DNA of 64,000 nt, taken from positions 124,001 through 188,000 of the forward strand of contig CAZFXS010000007.1 in the NCBI GenBank assembly GCA_964523395.1, given 5' to 3'. Of the stretch, positions 59,737 to 64,000 are shown piece after piece. Position 1 is the stretch's first letter. Each line of letters starts with the position of its first letter. Below the pieces are notes generated by a model. It searched no databases. It had not been told where the DNA came from and saw only the letters and a program-made list of their open reading frames with translations. The position numbers and the translations under genes were made by a program. This DNA comes from JANYJZ01 sp964523395 (GTDB lineage Bacteria; Bacteroidota; Ignavibacteria; UBA10030; SZUA-254).

Positions 59737-62700
59737 ATGCGGCCCGCCATTCATCCTGCTGTCTACATATTTTTTATTTTCCTTGGTGTTATACTCCTCA
59801 TGTGTGTATGCACGGCACAAGAGCCGGTTGTTACTCAAACGGGGACAGTATTCCGCGAGCAATTTGAGTTACAACGGGCAGATTCTGTCGTCCGGCTCTC
59901 CCGTGAGTTTATTATCGCCGGCTCTGAACACATTTCCATCGATTCACAACAGCTTACCGTTAACAAACATTATCTACTCGATGCCCGCAAAGGCATTATT
60001 TATTTGTTTCCGAATTCCTTCATCAGCGTTATTTTGGATACATCAACATCGTACCGGCTCAACATTGCCTACAGAGCGCTCCCGTTTACTTTCAAACCAA
60101 AATATTTTCATCAGGAGCCATTTCTTCTGACAGATTCCGGGGCTGTAGCCAAGCAATCACGGCCGTTACCCCCGTTTACATTTGATGATGTGTTTGGATC
60201 GAATCTTCAGAAGAATGGAAGCATTGTCAGGGGGTTTTCAATCGGTTCAAACCGTGACCTGTCGTTGAATTCGGGATTCAGGATGCAGATGTCGGGGAAT
60301 ATTTCCGATGATCTTGAAATTACCGCGGCACTGACAGATGAAAATTCTCCCATTCAGCCGGAAGGGACAACGCAAACGCTTCAGGAGTTCGATAAGGTGT
60401 TTGTTGAATTGCGCGGATCGGATATTAACGGGACGTTTGGCGATTTTATGTTAAATGTATCGGGCGGTGAGTTTGCAAATCTTAACCGCAAATTGCAGGG
60501 GGCAAGAGGAGCAGGTCAATATAAACTCGGTGATGTTCAAGGCAACCTGATGCTGACGGGTGCAGTTACAAGAGGGAAATATCTATCGAAACAATTTCAG
60601 GGAATTGACGGAGTCCAGGGTCCATACAGGCTGACCGGCGGAGATGGGGAACGCAATATTATTATCATTGCGGGTACAGAGCGGGTGTATATTAATGGTG
60701 AACAAATGGCCCGCGGAGAGAATAATGAGTATATCATTGATTATGCGACAGGAGAAGTGTTCTTTACGACCCGAAGACTGATTTCTCACTCATCAAGAAT
60801 TACGATTGATTATGAATATACCGACCGTCAATTTAACAGGAGCCTGATTGGAGGCCAAACAGGTGTCGGGTTATTCAACAACAGGTTTCAATTCAATGCG
60901 ACAATGGTAAAGGAAAGTGACGATGAGGATTCTCCGATAGATAATGCGCTTACCGAAGCGGATAAAGACACGCTTCGTTTTGCAGGCGATGACAGGCAGC
61001 GTGCCAGCCGTGACGGTGCTGTTTATGTAGGACCGGGAAAGGGACAATATGCCAGCATCGATACTTCTGTTTTCTCTCCGGTTGCAAATCAGTTTATCCA
61101 AATGCAGGTCTATCTGTTCGCTCCGTTTGATTCTTTAAATGCAACGTATGCCGTGACGTTTAGTTTTGTGGGCAACGGACATGCCGATTACGAAAAAATT
61201 TCAACGGGACATTATCGTTTTGTTGGGATCGGGAGCGGAAGTTATGCACCGATCCGTTACTTGCCGTTACCTCAGTCAAAATCTCTGATTGATATCGGGA
61301 TGACAGGCACACTGTCTGAAGATCTTAAAGTTTCCGCTGAATTTGCTGCCAGTAATTTTGATGCGAACAGATTTTCTTCGATGCAGGATGATGATAATAA
61401 CGGAACAGCAATGAAGTTTTCACTGAATTATTATCCGAAAGATTTGGTGTTCGGGCAAACGAACATCGGCTCTCTGAATCTTACACTCAATGAACGGCGG
61501 GTTCAGCGAAAATTTGTCTCGCTTGACCGGTTCAACGAAGTCGAATTTGAACGCAAATGGAATATTGCCGATTCAGCAAACGTTGATGAAGCTATCCATG
61601 AAGGTACCATTAGGTACCAACCGATACACACGCTCACATTCACAGGTGGCGCCGGAAGGATAGCCCGCGGCGATATATTTGCCTCTAACAGATATACAGC
61701 CGGAATAAACCATGCCCAGCCTGGTTTACCAACAATCGATTACACATTTGAATCTGTACAGAGTGAAGACCGGTTTCGTTTAAGTGATGATAATTGGATT
61801 CGTCATGGAGGAATGGTGATGCACAAAAGCGGGTTTATCACTCCTTTACTCGAATATAAAAGTGAAACATTGCGAAAGCAAAATACTTCGGGCGACACAC
61901 TCGCCACGGGGAGTTTCCGGTTCAACGAGATTATTCCCGGTGTTATAATTGATACGCTCGCCAATATGGCGTTGAACATTAATGTCGGTTTGCGGTGGGA
62001 CGATTCCCTTTCCGGCGGAGTATTGCAACATGTTTCGAGAACTATCACACAAGCGTATGGCTGGCAACTATATGAGTGGAATAACCTGTCTTCAAAGATT
62101 GATATGACCTTTCAGGAGCGATTATTCACGGAACAATTCAGACAGCGAAACGGGAAAGATCGTACGACAGCATTAGTGCGATGGCAGACGCGGTACAATC
62201 CGTTCCAACGGGGATTAGAAACAGATTGGTTCTACGAAGCTGCATCCGAGCAGGCGGCGAAACTCGAGCGGGTGTTTCAGCGTGTGCAGAGGGGAACAGG
62301 AAACTATATCTATGCAGGAGACCTCAATAGTAACGGCATTGTGGATGATCAGGATTTCCAGCTTACCCGATTTGACGGCGATTTTATTGCAGTCACCGTA
62401 CCTGCTGATGCATTAACCCCAGTTGTAGATGTTAAAGCAAGCACGAGAATACGCGTGACTCCGAAGCGTTTTCTTTCAGCCGGAGGCTGGCTTTCGCAAT
62501 GGATATCGGCACTTTCGTCGGAAACATATCTTCGTGTTGAGGAGAGAAGCAGTGACACGGAGACACGCAATATTTATTTTCTGCATGTCAGCAAGTTCAT
62601 GAATGATCTGACGACGATATCCGGCAGTACCATTGTTAATCAGGATTTTTATGTAAGAGAAAATAATCCTGATTTTTCATTGAGGTTACGTTTCAATCAG

Positions 62701-63258
62701 CGAAGAGGCTTTGCACAATTCGCAACACTCAACGAACGAACGTATATCCGCGAACGGTCGGTAAGAGTGCGATGGCAGTTTCTCCAGGAAATTGCCAATC
62801 AAATTGATGTTATTGAAAAGACCGATAATCTTTCTGCCACACAATACAGCCCAAGGGCACGGTGCGTCTATTCAACCTCTGTAATTTCTGACTGGTCATA
62901 TCGTCCTATTCAGGATATTGAAGTCGGATTTAAAATTGAAGTTGGCCAGGCGGAAAATTATGATTCATTGAACGCAGATATCAATATGCAATCAATACGA
63001 TGTATTTACTCAATACGAAATAAAGGGCAGGTAAAGGCTGAGTTCTCCCGCGAGGAAGTTCTTTTAGACAGACCGGTTACTCTTATTCCTTTTGAATTGA
63101 CCAATGGTAAAACCCGCGGAAAAACATGGCTCTGGCGTTTTGGGCTGGATTACCGGCTCACGGAGTTTATTCAAGGCTCAATGACTTACGATGGAAGGAG
63201 TGAAATGGGGCTGTCTCCTGTGCATACTGCAAAAGCAGAAGTTAGGGCATTCTTCTAA
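59737..63258 (+). CDS. Large (1173-residue) surface/outer membrane protein
   Basis: A hydrophobic N-terminus (HPAVYIFFIFLGVILLMCVC) acts as signal peptide. The body is beta-rich and shows SprA-like segments such as ERVYINGEQMARGENNEYII with DYATGEVFFT and ITIDYEYTDR (about residues 315-365). Near residues 861-875 there is a dockerin/EF-hand-like loop, GDLNSNGIVDDQDFQLTRFD, likely to bind calcium. The C-terminal 300 residues alternate strands as in an outer membrane barrel and end in a terminal phenylalanine (EVRAFF). It may be a relative of the gliding/type IX translocon protein SprA or a large carbohydrate-related surface protein; I cannot decide. It has its own promoter. Confidence 0.72.
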   Translation: MRPAIHPAVYIFFIFLGVILLMCVCTAQEPVVTQTGTVFREQFELQRADSVVRLSREFIIAGSEHISIDSQQLTVNKHYLLDARKGIIYLFPNSFISVILDTSTSYRLNIAYRALPFTFKPKYFHQEPFLLTDSGAVAKQSRPLPPFTFDDVFGSNLQKNGSIVRGFSIGSNRDLSLNSGFRMQMSGNISDDLEITAALTDENSPIQPEGTTQTLQEFDKVFVELRGSDINGTFGDFMLNVSGGEFANLNRKLQGARGAGQYKLGDVQGNLMLTGAVTRGKYLSKQFQGIDGVQGPYRLTGGDGERNIIIIAGTERVYINGEQMARGENNEYIIDYATGEVFFTTRRLISHSSRITIDYEYTDRQFNRSLIGGQTGVGLFNNRFQFNATMVKESDDEDSPIDNALTEADKDTLRFAGDDRQRASRDGAVYVGPGKGQYASIDTSVFSPVANQFIQMQVYLFAPFDSLNATYAVTFSFVGNGHADYEKISTGHYRFVGIGSGSYAPIRYLPLPQSKSLIDIGMTGTLSEDLKVSAEFAASNFDANRFSSMQDDDNNGTAMKFSLNYYPKDLVFGQTNIGSLNLTLNERRVQRKFVSLDRFNEVEFERKWNIADSANVDEAIHEGTIRYQPIHTLTFTGGAGRIARGDIFASNRYTAGINHAQPGLPTIDYTFESVQSEDRFRLSDDNWIRHGGMVMHKSGFITPLLEYKSETLRKQNTSGDTLATGSFRFNEIIPGVIIDTLANMALNINVGLRWDDSLSGGVLQHVSRTITQAYGWQLYEWNNLSSKIDMTFQERLFTEQFRQRNGKDRTTALVRWQTRYNPFQRGLETDWFYEAASEQAAKLERVFQRVQRGTGNYIYAGDLNSNGIVDDQDFQLTRFDGDFIAVTVPADALTPVVDVKASTRIRVTPKRFLSAGGWLSQWISALSSETYLRVEERSSDTETRNIYFLHVSKFMNDLTTISGSTIVNQDFYVRENNPDFSLRLRFNQRRGFAQFATLNERTYIRERSVRVRWQFLQEIANQIDVIEKTDNLSATQYSPRARCVYSTSVISDWSYRPIQDIEVGFKIEVGQAENYDSLNADINMQSIRCIYSIRNKGQVKAEFSREEVLLDRPVTLIPFELTNGKTRGKTWLWRFGLDYRLTEFIQGSMTYDGRSEMGLSPVHTAKAEVRAFF

Positions 63259-63385
63259 GAGATTGCTTCTGGTGGAAATTCAAGTGAGGGTTAGAATTCG
63301 TTTCACGCAGTTCCACAAAAATATTTTTTTTCGATGTTTGCATGAAATATTTTTTTAATAAAGCGCAAGGAAAAAAGTTTTTTTA

Positions 63386-63484
63386 ATGATGATTTTTGTC
63401 TTGCTTTTCTTTTTTCTTATGGTTATTATTTACGCGCGCAACGGGATGTACTATGAAGCGCAATCCAATCTGCTCACCAATTGA
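63386..63484 (+). CDS. Possible 32-residue hydrophobic peptide
   Basis: The frame starts MMIFVLLFFFLMVIIYARNG and ends ...SNLLTN. It has one membrane helix and a polar tail. A weak AAGGA lies 15 bases upstream. Poly-T DNA easily gives such hydrophobic frames, so this is a guess. Confidence 0.25.
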   Translation: MMIFVLLFFFLMVIIYARNGMYYEAQSNLLTN

Positions 63485-63521
63485 ATCATCATAAGTATCT
63501 AAGGATCATAGAGGAGCATCA

Positions 63522-63563
63522 ATGGGGGAAACATTGAAACAGACGAGGTATGTTCATCCCTAA
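63522..63563 (+). CDS. Possible 13-codon leader peptide before the methyltransferase gene
   Basis: ATG 63522 is preceded by GAGGAGCATCA, the best ribosome-binding site of this stretch, but the frame (MGETLKQTRYVHP) closes after 13 codons. It lies 44 bases before the methyltransferase start, so it may be a leader peptide or simply an accident. Confidence 0.25.
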   Translation: MGETLKQTRYVHP

Positions 63564-63607
63564 TCCAGATTGTATTATCACATGAAAAAAAGTTTAGTGT
63601 ATTTTGT

Positions 63608-64000
63608 ATGAATGAAGATATTGCAACGATTGATTCCGCAAAAGTTGCAACTGTTTTAAGAAAGAAACTGAAGTTTGACGGAGAGAAAGATGGAGGCAAT
63701 GATGTCGGAGCGCAAAAGATAGTCACAAAAGTCTATTGTACATCGTTCGATTCAAGAATCGGACGGATTTACGTTGCGTCGACCGATAATGGTGTCTGCA
63801 AAATCAGTGTTCCGAAGGAATCCCGGAAGGATTTTTTCGGCTGGCTGAAAGAGCACTTCGATCTTGAAACTGTTACAGACAATCGTTCCCGAAATAAAGA
63901 AGTTATCGACCAACTGACCCGTTACTTCAACGGAAAATTAGCAAAGTTTACCTGTCCTATTGATATGGTAGGGACACCGTTCCAGATTCGCGTTTGGAGC
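63608..64000 (+). CDS. O6-alkylguanine-DNA alkyltransferase (Ogt/MGMT-like), cut by the window end
   Basis: The frame is open from ATG 63608 to the last base, giving 131 residues. The N-terminal part has TKVYCTSFDSRIGRIYVAST (the beta domain of methylguanine-DNA methyltransferase), QLTRYFNGKLAKF and CPIDMVGTPFQIRVW, the motif just before the DNA-binding helix. The catalytic cysteine (PCHR) would lie beyond the window. It moves alkyl groups from O6-alkylguanine in DNA to its own cysteine. No in-frame ATG lies closer upstream. Confidence 0.85.
   Translation, partial: MNEDIATIDSAKVATVLRKKLKFDGEKDGGNDVGAQKIVTKVYCTSFDSRIGRIYVASTDNGVCKISVPKESRKDFFGWLKEHFDLETVTDNRSRNKEVIDQLTRYFNGKLAKFTCPIDMVGTPFQIRVWS

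Larger units (their letters stand above)
63259..63607. other. AT-rich intergenic stretch with two very short frames
   Basis: Between the large surface protein and the methyltransferase 349 bases are rich in poly-T and poly-A tracts. No gene above 40 codons is supported. Two short frames (63386-63484 and 63522-63563) are listed apart. No terminator with a clear stem was found behind the large gene. Confidence 0.6.

Noticed and set aside
59557..59862. N-terminal extension of the HisC-like aminotransferase
   Set aside because: It runs over a promoter pair and the start of the divergent gene; HisC proteins begin near MPLVPPYIESLQ.
1..64000. CRISPR arrays, prophage or insertion sequences
   Set aside because: No regularly spaced direct repeats, transposase, integrase or phage structural gene was seen.

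Overview
The window looks like chromosomal DNA from the Bacteroidota/Chlorobi/Ignavibacteria side of the FCB group. Several features support this. A secreted repeat protein (25871-27250) ends in a type IX secretion sorting domain of the DNFPNPFNPST...KKMLLMK type. A PorD-like DUF4835 protein and a PorV/PorQ-like barrel lie next to each other. Lipoproteins and outer-membrane barrels are numerous, and a kdp operon contains an outer-membrane porin gene. The content is mostly ordinary chromosomal housekeeping; I see no prophage, insertion sequence, CRISPR array or plasmid machinery. The only RNA gene I can support is a tRNA-Ser (27318-27405, minus strand). Several intergenic regions carry good -35/-10 pairs with exactly 17-nt spacing (TTGACA-like / TATATT- or TATCTT-like), which is closer to classical sigma-70 promoters than to the promoters described for Bacteroides.

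Layout. 1-5661: end of a DUF2795-like gene, an Omp85/BamA-like protein, holB and metG. 5760-7544: a lipoprotein serine protease followed by a small lipoprotein that looks like a free copy of the protease N-terminal domain. 7547-11245: a membrane spermidine-synthase-like protein (minus), a WecE-like sugar aminotransferase and a TatD nuclease. 11257-16926: a HEAT-repeat/cyclophilin fusion and secretion-related envelope proteins (PorD, a PorV-like barrel, a large barrel). 17045-25510: mnmA, a DEAD-box helicase with a repetitive basic tail, a SulP transporter, a carboxyltransferase (PccB-like) and an MltD-like transglycosylase with four LysM domains. 25571-27260: an AT-rich island with the T9SS repeat protein. 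27522-37375: a complete potassium-responsive kdp locus on the minus strand, in the unusual order C-X-F-A-B-small ORF-porin-D-E. 37469-41999: nucleotide-sugar genes (DegT aminotransferase, UDP-glucose dehydrogenase, UDP-xylose synthase). 42116-46683: two peroxiredoxins, then a compact PTPS-folE-SDR-SDR block that looks like tetrahydrobiopterin synthesis, then a ferredoxin-NADP reductase. 46741-51863: small enzymes and envelope genes, MoeB-rhodanese, and a GIY-YIG nuclease gene bracketed by palindromic repeats. 51897-59556: a minus-strand aromatic amino acid degradation run (HisC-like aminotransferase, hpd, fumarylacetoacetase, hmgA) continuing into a flavin reductase, an acyl-CoA synthetase and a lipoprotein. 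59737-64000: a 1173-residue surface protein and the start of an O6-alkylguanine-DNA methyltransferase.

How genes may work together. HisC-like transaminase, Hpd, HmgA and Fah would take tyrosine to fumarate plus acetoacetate. The nearby pterin block could provide the cofactor for a phenylalanine hydroxylase, but no such gene is in the window. Ugd plus the UDP-glucuronate decarboxylase give UDP-xylose, and the DegT and WecE-like aminotransferases give amino sugars for surface glycans. PorD, the PorV-like protein and the T9SS cargo belong to one export route.

The most unusual signal is at 50457-50910. Palindromes with different stems but nearly the same 12-nt loop flank a GIY-YIG gene, and on one side they form an inverted pair. 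This resembles REP/REPIN elements, but with a GIY-YIG nuclease in place of the usual RAYT transposase.
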